A stretch of 23,473 nt of DNA from positions 1 through 23,473 of the forward strand of contig JASLEF010000175.1 of the NCBI GenBank assembly GCA_030151245.1, in the 5' to 3' direction. Source of the DNA: Ignatzschineria sp. (lineage in GTDB: Bacteria > Pseudomonadota > Gammaproteobacteria > Cardiobacteriales > Wohlfahrtiimonadaceae). The notes under the pieces were generated by a model. That model searched no databases. It had not been told where the DNA came from and saw only the letters and a list, made by a program, of their open reading frames with translations. The position numbers and the translations under genes were made by a program. Of the stretch, positions 15,557-22,775 are shown in pieces. The stretch's first letter is position 1. Every line of letters begins with the position of its first letter.

Positions 15557-15581
15557 AATGATGCATTATACCATCATCATT
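15557..15581 (-). promoter_or_regulatory. aae operon -10 embedded in an inverted repeat operator
   Basis: A perfect inverted repeat AATGATG-N11-CATCATT (arms 15557-15563 and 15575-15581) encloses an extended -10, TGGTATAAT on the minus strand (-10 hexamer is the complement of 15565-15570). A protein bound here would overlap the promoter. It lies about 60-85 bases before the aaeX ATG. The regulator is unknown; the layout suits repression. Confidence 0.55.
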
Positions 15582-15629
15582 ATTTAACTAAACTATACCA
15601 ACATCCCCTCTCTTACCATCCCCCTAAAA

Positions 15630-15663
15630 GAAAAAGAGAGAATATCCAGATATATTCTCTCTT
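15630..15663 (-). terminator. Rho-independent terminator downstream of the DUF2165 gene
   Basis: On the minus strand, a perfect 12-bp stem (15652-15663 with 15634-15645; AAGAGAGAATAT/ATATTCTCTCTT) and a 6-nt loop run into TTTTTC. It stops minus-strand transcripts about 195 bases after the DUF2165 stop and before the aae promoter. Confidence 0.85.
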
Positions 15664-15858
15664 ACTGTCCCTCATTTGCCCTCTCACGACTTCTCAGTTT
15701 TTATCTTTAATTTATCTATAAGGTTCTATTAAGATCTATTAAGATCACATTAATCCCTATAATAGATCTCGTTAAAAATCTATTTTAAATTAAAGTCATT
15801 ACGACCACTTTTACCCTTCTACTTAAAGAACGACGATCGAGTTATTTCAAATAAAGGA
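15664..15858. other. AT-rich untranslated stretch with 10-bp tandem repeat
   Basis: I see no gene in these 195 bases, the 3' untranslated part of the DUF2165 transcript. A perfect tandem pair CTATTAAGAT lies at 15726-15735 and 15736-15745, with related fragments (CATTAAT, TAATAGATCT) just after. Its meaning is unknown. Confidence 0.4.
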
Positions 15859-16395
15859 CTATTTGAGATCTTCGGGCGCTTCAAGTCGAAGATAAGGCAT
15901 CGCAACATAGATCGCCGTTATTAGAATAAATGTTGCAAAAGTATAAGCCTTCATCTGTCCATTCATCTTATTGGCCCACATTGAGAAATACTCTCCACCA
16001 ATCACGCCAAAGCCTAAGTACCATAATAAGATTGCAAAAGTAGCGCCGACTAAATAAGTCACTTGTCCTTTAATAAAGCGAGACTTATTGAGAGAAGCTG
16101 CCATTATCAGAGCGCCAATCATACAGACGCTGCCCGTTATTAACTCCCCAATGATAATGATCCAATAAGCGACTAAATGGACATCCGTATTCTTAATAGC
16201 ACGCGCTTCAATATCTTTACTCCCCGAGAAAAAGGGCTCCATTTGATCCATGGAAAGCACAGCATCCACAAATTGATAATTAGTATTAAAATCAACAATA
16301 TTATCGTAACCCACTAGCAAACAGAAAAACCCCACAGCAAAAGCAATTGCAGCCTTTGTTAATTGCTGAACACTGACCACATTAAAACATTTCAT
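15859..16395 (-). CDS. DUF2165 family small integral membrane protein
   Basis: This 178-residue protein is a predicted inner-membrane protein of the DUF2165 family, function unknown. Four hydrophobic helices are clear: about 12-29 (KAAIAFAVGFFCLLVGYD), 72-97 (HLVAYWIIIIGELITGSVCM and onward), 112-131 (VTYLVGATFAILLWYLGFGV) and 150-168 (AYTFATFILITAIYVAMPYL). Family-typical features are the VGYDNIVDFNTNYQFVDAVL loop after the first helix and the FGVIGGEYFSMW segment after the third. The ATG follows a good AGGAGATATCATC. It is a single gene with a downstream terminator. The flanking genes give no clue to its role. Confidence 0.88.
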   Translation of the reverse strand: MKCFNVVSVQQLTKAAIAFAVGFFCLLVGYDNIVDFNTNYQFVDAVLSMDQMEPFFSGSKDIEARAIKNTDVHLVAYWIIIIGELITGSVCMIGALIMAASLNKSRFIKGQVTYLVGATFAILLWYLGFGVIGGEYFSMWANKMNGQMKAYTFATFILITAIYVAMPYLRLEAPEDLK

Positions 16396-16545
16396 GATGA
16401 TATCTCCTAGATCACTAATCTAACTTTCCATTCATAAATTTACCATTTTAAGCAAATTATTGACATTATTTTTATCAAAGAGGATTCGATAGTTCCCTAA
16501 TCCGTAAGCGAAGAGAGAAAGATCTTCCCCGCTCCCTTCTCAAAT

Positions 16546-18255
16546 TTATGCCTCACAACTTGAGCAAGCAACTAAACTAGCAACCATCTCTTTCGCAACA
16601 CTTTGACTTCGCTGATAATAGATCGATTTAAGACCGCTTCTCCACGCCTCAATAAAGAGCTGATTCACCTCTTTAATCGGTAAAGCTGCCGGGATATTAA
16701 GGTTGAGGCTTTGCCCTTGATCAATATATTTCTGCCGAATACTCGCTTGTTGAATAATCTCTAACTGACTGATCTCTTTAAAGGTCTTAAAGACGGCTCG
16801 CTCTTCTTCTGTCAATGCTGTGAGATGTTGCACAGAACCGCCGGCGAGCATAATAGTGCGCCAAGTCTCTTCATTATCAATCCCCTTTTCGAGCAAGAGT
16901 GCTTTAAGATAACGGTTCTTGCGCATAAAGTTCCCTTTCGACAATCCCGCTTTATAGTAATTACTACTAAACGGCTCAATACCGGGAGAAGTTTGTCCTA
17001 AAATGGCTGATGAGGATGTTGTCGGCGCAATCGCCATGGTTGTTGTATTTCGTCTGCCGTAGCCTTTGAGTAATTCTGGTTCTCCATAAAGCAGCGCTAA
17101 CTCTTTGGTCGCTTCATCAGCCTCGATCTGCATCTTTTTAAAGATCTCTCCGGTGAGCATCTTGGCTTCCATGCTCTCAAAAGGAATTCGATGACGCTGC
17201 AGATAAGAGTGCCAACCTAAAACCCCTAGCCCAATCGCGCGATGCCGTTTTGCAAAGCGATTGGCAGCACTGAGATAGTAATTTCCTTCGGTTTTATCAA
17301 TAAATTCCTGCAAAACGGCATCTAAGAAATGGATCGCTAATTGCACCGCTTTCGTATCTTTCCATTCATCATAAAGCTCCAAATTCATCGAGGATAAACA
17401 GCAGATAAAGGATTCATCAATACTTGATGGCAACATAATTTCTGTACAGAGATTACTGCCATAAATTCGCATATTATGATCTTTATACACATCTGGTTTA
17501 TGGCGATTGACGTTATCAGAAAAGAAGAGATACGGCATTCCTTTCTCTTGACGACTTTCCAAAACTTTTGCCCACAATGCACGTTTATCACGATCGCCGT
17601 CGATCATCTCTTGCATCCAATAATCGGGAATACAAATACCGAAAAAGAGATTTTGAATAGGATTACCGATATTACGAATCTGCAAAAATTCTTCACAATC
17701 CGGATGATCAATATCGAGATACGCCGCAAATGCACCACGACGAACACCGCCTTGTGAAATCGTCTCCATTGCCGTATCAAAAAGCTTCATGAAGCTTACT
17801 GCGCCACTACTTTTCCCATTATCGGTCACCGCACTGCCACGCTCCCGAAGATGCCCAAAATAACCGGAGGTTCCGCCGCCGATCTTGGTTTGCATAATCA
17901 CTTCGCCCAATTTATGGGTAATGCCTTCGATTCGATCTGGCAAGCTCACATTAAAACAAGAGATCGGCAATCCTCTTTCTGTTCCCATATTTGCCCAAAT
18001 TGGCGAGCTTAAACTCATCCAACCGCGCTCAATAATTTCTTCAAATTGTGATTGAAGTTCTGGTCTTTTTAGACGATCTGCCGCCGCTTGGGTGATTCGG
18101 TGAATTGCCCCTTTCACCGTTTCACCTTTCAAAAGATAACCACGGTTAAGGATCTGTTCACTCTCAGAATTGAGCCACCAAAGTTTCTCATGCTGAATGG
18201 CTAACTCTTCTGTTTCAAAAGGTAATAGGTAATTTTTCATCATCTGTTCTGTCAC
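16546..18255 (-). CDS. nrdA: Class I ribonucleotide reductase large subunit, short form
   Basis: This 569-residue alpha subunit reduces ribonucleotides to deoxyribonucleotides with NrdB. The active-site residues are present: Cys100 (PISCFN, E. coli C225), Cys270 and Glu272 (SNLCTEI, C439/E441), Cys285 (ICCLSSMNL, C462), the radical-path Tyr546-Tyr547 (IYYQRS) and the C-terminal shuttle pair Cys564/Cys567 (ACSSCEA). KIGGGTSGYF and IAPTTSSSAILGQTSPGIEP are also typical. It is about 190 residues shorter than E. coli NrdA and starts straight into the core (LLPFETEELAIQHEKLWWLN), so the N-terminal ATP-cone is missing. The GTG at 18255 directly follows the TAA of the repeat-protein frame; ATGs at 18243 and 18240 are alternatives, and none has a good ribosome binding site. 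No clear terminator follows. Confidence 0.95.
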   Translation of the reverse strand: MTEQMMKNYLLPFETEELAIQHEKLWWLNSESEQILNRGYLLKGETVKGAIHRITQAAADRLKRPELQSQFEEIIERGWMSLSSPIWANMGTERGLPISCFNVSLPDRIEGITHKLGEVIMQTKIGGGTSGYFGHLRERGSAVTDNGKSSGAVSFMKLFDTAMETISQGGVRRGAFAAYLDIDHPDCEEFLQIRNIGNPIQNLFFGICIPDYWMQEMIDGDRDKRALWAKVLESRQEKGMPYLFFSDNVNRHKPDVYKDHNMRIYGSNLCTEIMLPSSIDESFICCLSSMNLELYDEWKDTKAVQLAIHFLDAVLQEFIDKTEGNYYLSAANRFAKRHRAIGLGVLGWHSYLQRHRIPFESMEAKMLTGEIFKKMQIEADEATKELALLYGEPELLKGYGRRNTTTMAIAPTTSSSAILGQTSPGIEPFSSNYYKAGLSKGNFMRKNRYLKALLLEKGIDNEETWRTIMLAGGSVQHLTALTEEERAVFKTFKEISQLEIIQQASIRQKYIDQGQSLNLNIPAALPIKEVNQLFIEAWRSGLKSIYYQRSQSVAKEMVASLVACSSCEA

Positions 18256-18697
18256 TTATATTGCGTTATTCGTTAATTCTTCTTCGAGTTGAATCATCGC
18301 CGGAGCCAATCTTGCATGCTTGTTACAACTACTTGCCGGCAGCGAAGCTGTTTCATTATCAGTTCCAAATTCTTCTTCAAGCTGAATCATTGCCGGAGCG
18401 AATCCTGCATACTTCTCTTAACTGCTTGCTGGCGGTGATGCTGTTTCATTTATCGGTTCCAAATTCTTCTTCAAGCTGAATCCTCGCCGGAGCGAATCCT
18501 GCATACTTCTCTCAACTACTTGCCGGCGGTGATGCTGTTTTATTGTCGATCCCAAATTCTTCTTCAAGCTGAATCATTGCCGGAACGAATCCTACATGCT
18601 TCTCTCAACTGCTTGCCGGCGGTGATGCTGTTTTATTGTCGATCCCAAATTCTTCTTCAAGCTGACTCATTGCCGGAACGAATCCTACATACTTCTC
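18256..18697 (-). pseudogene. Out-of-use 3' part of the nrdB-nrdA repeat ORF
   Basis: Downstream of the stop at 18698 the same reading frame continues through four more repeat copies. Each has a nonsense codon after the SS of PASS (TGA in copies at 18650, 18557 and 18464; TAA in the copy at 18370), and the 18370 copy also has one extra base that shifts the frame. The last copy (18277-18369) is intact, with TGT (Cys) at that site, and reads ASLPASSCNKHARLAPAMIQ, then LEEELTNNAI and TAA (18256-18258), flush against the nrdA GTG. This looks like the original C-terminus of the small gene. Confidence 0.6.
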
Positions 18698-18811
18698 TCA
18701 ACTGCTTGCCGGCGGTGATGCTGTTTCATTATCGGTTCCAAATTCTTCTTCAAGCTGAATCATCGCCGGAGCGAATCTTGCATGCTTGTTACAACTGCTT
18801 GCCGGCGGTGA
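18277..18811 (-). repeat. 93-bp tandem repeat array, about 5.75 copies, between nrdB and nrdA
   Basis: Copies begin at 18277, 18370, 18464, 18557, 18650 and 18743. All are 93 bp except the 18370 copy (94, an extra T). Each starts TTCTTCTTC on the plus strand and contains GCCGG..GAATC..GCATAC/GCATGC..CTGCTTGCCGGCGGTGA. The outer two copies share TTGTTACAAC where the inner four have TTCTCTCAAC or TTCTCTTAAC. The unit is 31 codons. A weaker relative of the unit lies at about 18834-18866. On the minus strand each copy can pair GCCGG-(CA)-AGC with GCT-CCGGC (or GTT-CCGGC, a wobble), leaving a loop of about 24 bases, so the mRNA may form a row of hairpins. It is not a CRISPR: units are long and have no spacers. 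Confidence 0.95.
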
Positions 18812-18940
18812 AGTCATTTCTCTTTCTATCCCAACTTGCTTTTCACAACTACTTGTCGGCAATGTAGAGCATTCATTTTGATACTGACATTGAGAAATCA
18901 TGCTTTTGCGGGCGAGCGATTTTGATAAAAATGCATCCAT
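18698..18940 (-). CDS. Small cysteine-containing repeat protein between nrdB and nrdA
   Basis: This 80-residue ORF starts at an ATG after GGGAGGG (close spacing) 46 bases beyond nrdB. It reads MDAFLSKSLARKSMISQCQY, then a diverged repeat (CSTLPTSSCEKQ), one full 31-residue repeat (SPPASSCNKHARFAPAMIQL, EEEFGTDNET) and part of the next (ASPPASS) before TGA. It has five cysteines, three of them in the first 32 residues, and a low-complexity, probably disordered build, with no membrane segment. I do not recognise a family; it is not a glutaredoxin. The SSC motif recalls the CSSC tail of NrdA, but real relationship is unproven. It is probably a truncated product of a once longer gene coupled to nrdA. 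A longer upstream extension of this frame overlaps nrdB and lacks support. Confidence 0.5.
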   Translation of the reverse strand: MDAFLSKSLARKSMISQCQYQNECSTLPTSSCEKQVGIEREMTSPPASSCNKHARFAPAMIQLEEEFGTDNETASPPASS

Positions 18941-18986
18941 TCCCTCCCGCCACGAATCAGCTCTTAAAAGAACTTTAATTCCGGTT

Positions 18987-19964
18987 TTAAAAAAGATCAT
19001 CCGCCGTAATACTCTTATCGTGCTTGGTGTAGTCAGTTGGGCGTTTTGCAAAAAAGTCATCAAGACTATTCGCAAAGACTTCCTCTTCAAACCACGCCAT
19101 TGGCTGATACTCCTCACCACTAATGTGATAAATTTTCTCAAAACCGATCTGCACTAAACTTTCATCGACACGGAATTTCATGAAATTTAAAAGATCCTGC
19201 TTATTCACCGTCTCAATCTCACCTTCGGAAAAGATCCAGTCAAGAATCTCCCCTTCGATCTTCAGAGAGTGTTGCACAACTTCTCGCACATGTTGCACCA
19301 TTTCCGCATCGAAAAAGTCCGGAAATTCTTTGCGGATAATATTAATAATATAGATACCGGCATTGGCATGAATCTGCTCATCAATCGATGTCCACGCAAT
19401 AATATTACTGACATTTTTCATCCAACCTTTAAATCTCGTGAATGACAAAATGATCGCAAACTGACTAAAGAGCGAGACATTTTCAATAAGCAGAGAGAAA
19501 AGAATCAATGAGACCACATACTTTTGGCGATCATCACTGTTATTAGAAAACTGGAGCGCATCAGAAAGATATTCCACGCGAGCTTTAATCACCGGCACAT
19601 CCAGTAGAGTCTCAAATTCGTCGTTATAATCGAGCACATCGAGCAATCGCGAATAGGCTTCTGAATGGCGAAACTCACATTCGGCAAATGTACTACCTAA
19701 TCCATTAAATTCAGGCTTAGGGAAATGATGGTAAAGATTACCCCAGAACGATTTCACTGCCACTTCAATTTGGGCAATTGCCAGCAAACTATTCTTAATC
19801 GCTGAGCGCTCCGCTAGATTCAGATGAGAATGAAAATCCTGAGTATCTGCAGTGAAATCCACTTCACTATGAACCCAAAATGCATTATTAATCGCTTCCG
19901 TAAACTGATAAATGCCGGGATATTCGAAAGGCTTGTAATTGATACGGGAATCAAAAATAGACAT
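18987..19964 (-). CDS. nrdB: Class I ribonucleotide reductase small subunit
   Basis: This 325-residue radical-generating subunit partners NrdA. The di-iron ligands can be placed: Glu67 (AQIEVAVK), Glu97 and His100 (ECEFRH), Glu161 (LLIENVSLF), Glu196 and His199 (SIDEQIHA). Tyr104 lies in EFRHSEAY, with the same E-x2-H-x3-Y spacing as E. coli E115/H118/Y122, so a tyrosyl-radical enzyme is expected. The C-terminal tail SITADDLF fits the acidic peptide that docks on NrdA. The ATG at 19964 (MSIFDSRINYKPF) is chosen over an upstream one at 20051, because AAAGG precedes it and MSIF begins the family's usual sequence. There is no N-terminal ATP-cone. It is the first gene of the cluster; the order nrdB-nrdA is opposite to E. 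coli. Confidence 0.95.
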   Translation of the reverse strand: MSIFDSRINYKPFEYPGIYQFTEAINNAFWVHSEVDFTADTQDFHSHLNLAERSAIKNSLLAIAQIEVAVKSFWGNLYHHFPKPEFNGLGSTFAECEFRHSEAYSRLLDVLDYNDEFETLLDVPVIKARVEYLSDALQFSNNSDDRQKYVVSLILFSLLIENVSLFSQFAIILSFTRFKGWMKNVSNIIAWTSIDEQIHANAGIYIINIIRKEFPDFFDAEMVQHVREVVQHSLKIEGEILDWIFSEGEIETVNKQDLLNFMKFRVDESLVQIGFEKIYHISGEEYQPMAWFEEEVFANSLDDFFAKRPTDYTKHDKSITADDLF

Positions 19965-20057
19965 AATAAAAACCTTTATCAAATGAAAGTTGATCTCAAT
20001 CATAACCTGCTCAGATCCTAAATAGCAAATAGATGCAAATAAGAACAGCATTCGTTT

Positions 20058-20086
20058 AATATAATAAAATTTTCCTTATCATCTAA
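20058..20086 (-). promoter_or_regulatory. Candidate promoter of nrdB
   Basis: TTAGAT (complement of 20081-20086), a 17-bp spacer and TATATT (complement of 20058-20063) lie about 100-120 bases upstream of the nrdB ATG. Confidence 0.45.
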
Positions 20087-20118
20087 GATATTGTCATTCC
20101 CCTTTAACTCTTCTGCAA

Positions 20119-20188
20119 TATTGGTGTTTCACAGAAATCTTGCTTAACATTAAAAGCCCATATTCCAACACCAATAGAAACACCCTAT
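20119..20188 (-). promoter_or_regulatory. AACACC(A/C)-type repeated elements upstream of nrdB
   Basis: AACACCAATA occurs on the minus strand at 20119-20128 and inverted on the plus strand at 20167-20176. A related AACACCCTATA follows on the plus strand from 20179. They lie upstream of the nrdB promoter. They resemble half of the NrdR box (ACACTATATATAGTGT) but lack its palindrome and pair spacing, so NrdR control is only a possibility. Confidence 0.3.
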
Positions 20189-20255
20189 ATCAATAAAAAT
20201 CCTAGAGTAGGTTTCCGACGGATTACCTCTGATCGCGAAACTTTTAATAGAGCAT

Positions 20256-20285
20256 AAAAAAGCCCTCAAAATAACTTTGAGGGCT
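20256..20285 (-). terminator. Rho-independent terminator of the cstA gene
   Basis: On the minus strand a perfect 10-bp stem AGCCCTCAAA/TTTGAGGGCT (20276-20285 with 20261-20270) and a 5-nt loop run into TTTTTT (complement of 20256-20261), about 56 bases after the stop codon. Confidence 0.92.
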
Positions 20286-20341
20286 GTTCATTTCAAAATG
20301 AAGATAGCATCTAGAATAGGATATTAAAATCCTATTCTCAT

Positions 20342-21844
20342 CTATAAACCTTTACAGTTAAAACCATAACCTTCTGGAGCTGTGCCATCCCACCCCGTAA
20401 GATCTTCTTCTAAAGGAAGATCTGCTGCTTTTTGACGCTTCGCTTGCCAGAAAAAGAGTGCGACAAGTAGAACTGAGATAATGACGGCCCCAATTTGTGA
20501 AATTTCTGTTGATAAACCAAACCCAATCGGTTGCTCTAGGATATAGGTCGTCGTTGCCATCAACATAAAGATTCCTGGTAACAAAGAGATCCAGTAATTT
20601 TTATTACTGACATAGAGATACATCGCACCAACAAAGAGCGCAATAACCGCTGTAGACTGATTTGCCCACGAGAAATAACGCCAGAGAATATTAAAATCTA
20701 ACTGTAACAAGATCGCAGAGATCACAAACATTGGCAATGCAATCCACAGACGACTTGTCACCTTCTCTTGACTAATTTTAAGGTAATCAGCAATGATCAT
20801 ACGCGCACTTCTAAAAGCCGTATCACCAGAAGTGATCGGTAAAATAATCACGCCTAAAATCGCAATTGTTCCACCAACACCACCGAGCATCATCACAGCG
20901 ACTTTACTGACGACTAAGGCAGGACCACCCTCTTTAAGAACAGAGCTTAAACCTGCCCCAAATGGTGCTGTAGGATCATAGAACATCGCCATCGCTGCAG
21001 CAGCCCAAATCATTGCAATCACCCCTTCAGCAATCATCATCCCGTAAAAAATTTTACGTCCATGACGCTCATTTTGTGTTGTACGAGAAATAATCGGTGA
21101 TTGCGTCGCATGGAACCCTGATAAAGCCCCACAAGAAATCGTTAAAAAGAGCAATGGGAAAATAGCTAATCCCCCAGGATGCATATTCTCTAATGTCAGC
21201 TCAGGAATATTTGCCGCTTGCCCCGTTACTACAAGACCGACACCAATACCTACGGCACTCAATACCAATAACATCCCAAAGATAGGATAGAATCGGCCAA
21301 TGATTTTATCGATCGGCAATAAAGTCGCAAGAACATAGTAAATAAAGATGACTGAAACAATCATCACCATCCCAACTTTACCCCCCATTAGATCGTAAAG
21401 AAGCTGTCCTGGCGCAGAGACAAATACCGTTCCAACCAATACTAAGAGCAGTAAAGCAAAAGCATTCACAATATGACGCATTGCTTTTCCTAAAAACTTC
21501 TCTGCAAGCTCTGGTAAATGAGCGCCACGGTTACGAATCGAGATCATTCCGGTCAAATAGTCATGAACTCCTCCCGCAAGAATACAACCAAATACAATCC
21601 AAATAAAGGCAACAGGGCCATATAATGCCCCGAGAATAGGACCAAAAATCGGTCCTACGCCGGCAATATTCAGTAATTGAATAAGCGAATTTTTCGCTGT
21701 GTTCATCGGGACATAGTCAACCCCATCACTACTTGTATAAGCGGGTGTGGGACGCTCTTTGACACCAAAGACCTTTTCTACATATTTTCCATAGGTAAAA
21801 TATCCTATGATCAGCAATAATATTCCCCCAATAAACGTAAACAT
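20342..21844 (-). CDS. cstA: CstA-family carbon starvation transporter
   Basis: This 500-residue polytopic inner-membrane protein belongs to the CstA family, whose members import pyruvate or peptides, often during carbon shortage. Signatures include GVGPIFGPILGALYGPVAFI (residues 62-81), HDYLTGMISIRNRGAHLPEL, SGFHATQSPIISRT and ITSGDTAFRSARMIIADYLK. About 13-14 hydrophobic helices can be seen. It is the shorter type (about 480-500 residues) rather than the 700-residue E. coli CstA/BtsT type. The tail after the last helix is polar (QKAADLPLEEDLTGWDGTAP). The ATG has a very strong GGAGGAGAGG site, so high translation is expected. It is transcribed alone between a candidate promoter and a strong terminator. 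The substrate is not determined by the sequence. Confidence 0.9.
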   Translation of the reverse strand: MFTFIGGILLLIIGYFTYGKYVEKVFGVKERPTPAYTSSDGVDYVPMNTAKNSLIQLLNIAGVGPIFGPILGALYGPVAFIWIVFGCILAGGVHDYLTGMISIRNRGAHLPELAEKFLGKAMRHIVNAFALLLLVLVGTVFVSAPGQLLYDLMGGKVGMVMIVSVIFIYYVLATLLPIDKIIGRFYPIFGMLLVLSAVGIGVGLVVTGQAANIPELTLENMHPGGLAIFPLLFLTISCGALSGFHATQSPIISRTTQNERHGRKIFYGMMIAEGVIAMIWAAAAMAMFYDPTAPFGAGLSSVLKEGGPALVVSKVAVMMLGGVGGTIAILGVIILPITSGDTAFRSARMIIADYLKISQEKVTSRLWIALPMFVISAILLQLDFNILWRYFSWANQSTAVIALFVGAMYLYVSNKNYWISLLPGIFMLMATTTYILEQPIGFGLSTEISQIGAVIISVLLVALFFWQAKRQKAADLPLEEDLTGWDGTAPEGYGFNCKGL

Positions 21845-21947
21845 ACCCTCTCCTCCTTGTTAAGCCACTATGGATATCTCTTGAATATTCGTTTCGCTTT
21901 ATAATATTTCCCTTAAATCTTATTTTTATTTTATAAGCGATTATTAC

Positions 21948-21976
21948 TGTATAGCCTTTATTTAGCGTCTTGTACA
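21948..21976 (-). promoter_or_regulatory. Candidate cstA promoter within an inverted repeat
   Basis: On the minus strand TGTACA (21971-21976), a 17-bp spacer and TATACA (21948-21953) form a mediocre sigma-70 pair. An inverted repeat ACTGTA..TACAGT (21946-21951 and 21973-21978) overlaps both hexamers and might be an operator. No clear CRP site was found. Confidence 0.35.
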
Positions 21977-22072
21977 GTCTTAGCCATAATATTAAGTTGC
22001 CATAACCCATAAAAAGTTATGCCCACTAAACACTTTAAAAATTTACCTCAATTATCGGCTTTCTCCAGACGC

Positions 22073-22107
22073 AAAAAAACCTCTACTCTATTTAAAAGTA
22101 AAGGTTT
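22073..22107 (-). terminator. Rho-independent terminator of the Rieske gene
   Basis: On the minus strand AAACCTTTACT/AGTAGAGGTTT (22097-22107 with 22077-22087, one mismatch) with a 9-nt loop runs into TTTTTTT. It lies about 120 bases after the stop codon. Confidence 0.75.
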
Positions 22108-22225
22108 CTATTTATCGCCATAGTTTAAGGCTCGAGGTTCAAGCTTTAAGATTCATAACTCATGATTCATACCCTCTTTTCTCCGAGCGATCCTAAGAGG
22201 GGATAAGCTTACTCAATCACTAGAC

Positions 22226-22561
22226 TTACGATTCAACCGCATCAATCGCCGCGAGCTCACTATCGACATAAACATCATTCTCTTCGACTAATACACGATA
22301 AGTACGAAGCGGTTTTTTACAGGGGGCAGCGGTTGCCTCACCGGTCATAATATTAAACTCTCCCCAATGTTTTGGGCAACTGACAGTATCATCAAAATAA
22401 TCGCCTTCCGACAATGAAGCTGTCGCATGTGTACACATGTCATCCGTCACAAAGTATTCTCCATCACGATTAAATGCAAGTAGCTCTCCAATCTCTGTCT
22501 CAAACTTTCTCATTTCTCCCTGCTCAAGATCATCGATCTTACAGATAAAAATCTTTGCCAT
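22226..22561 (-). CDS. Stand-alone Rieske [2Fe-2S] ferredoxin
   Basis: This 111-residue soluble protein is a Rieske-type ferredoxin, an electron carrier like the small ferredoxin subunits of ring-hydroxylating oxygenases. The cluster ligands are Cys43 and His45 (CTH) and Cys62 and His65 (CPKH), the usual C-x-H plus C-x2-H. The follow-on WGEFNIMTGEATAAPCKKPL fits the Gx(F/E)xxxTGxxxxxP pattern of this family, with Trp in place of the common Gly after the second His. There is no signal peptide, which separates it from cytochrome bc1 Rieske proteins. The ATG follows AGGAGAAACGTCGC. It is a single gene with its own terminator. No oxygenase or ferredoxin reductase is nearby, so its partner is unknown. 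Confidence 0.9.
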   Translation of the reverse strand: MAKIFICKIDDLEQGEMRKFETEIGELLAFNRDGEYFVTDDMCTHATASLSEGDYFDDTVSCPKHWGEFNIMTGEATAAPCKKPLRTYRVLVEENDVYVDSELAAIDAVES

Positions 22562-22738
22562 GCGACGTTTCTCCTAACGTTTAACTATTTTTTGTCTGCT
22601 ATCAAATAAATATACCGTCTATCCATAAAAATTTATAAAGTATAAAAGGGAAGAAATATTACCCCCACTTATCTTCTGTAAAATCTTTTATCGATAACCC
22701 TATCATTATAGCTTCTAAATCATGAAAGGTATAAAACC

Positions 22739-22769
22739 AAAAAAGCCTACTGATAATATCAGTAGGCTT
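22739..22769 (-). terminator. Terminator of tRNA-Glu copy 1
   Basis: On the minus strand AAGCCTACTGA/TCAGTAGGCTT (22759-22769 with 22743-22753), with a 5-nt loop and TTTTTT after it, begins 6 bases beyond the tRNA CCA. Confidence 0.93.
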
Positions 22770-22775
22770 ATAATT

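Larger units (their letters stand above)
21845..22225. other. Gene-free region between cstA and the Rieske gene
   Basis: No gene is supported. It holds the cstA leader and candidate promoter (21948-21976) and the terminator of the Rieske gene (22073-22107). The remaining 22108-22225 contains only loosely repeated AAGATTCATAA/ATGATTCATA-like words. Confidence 0.5.

Noticed and set aside
18277..18811. CRISPR array
   Set aside because: Units are 93 bp, directly adjacent, with no unique spacers and no cas genes.
18261..18867. Plus-strand ORFs running through the 93-bp repeats (LPERILHTSLNCLPAVMLF-type unit)
   Set aside because: A repeat that is a multiple of three keeps any stop-free frame open. 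There is no ribosome binding site, and the strand is antisense to the nrd operon.
18698..18940. Glutaredoxin or NrdH between nrdB and nrdA, as in some nrd operons
   Set aside because: There is no CPxC active site or thioredoxin-like pattern; cysteines are in repeat motifs such as PASSC.
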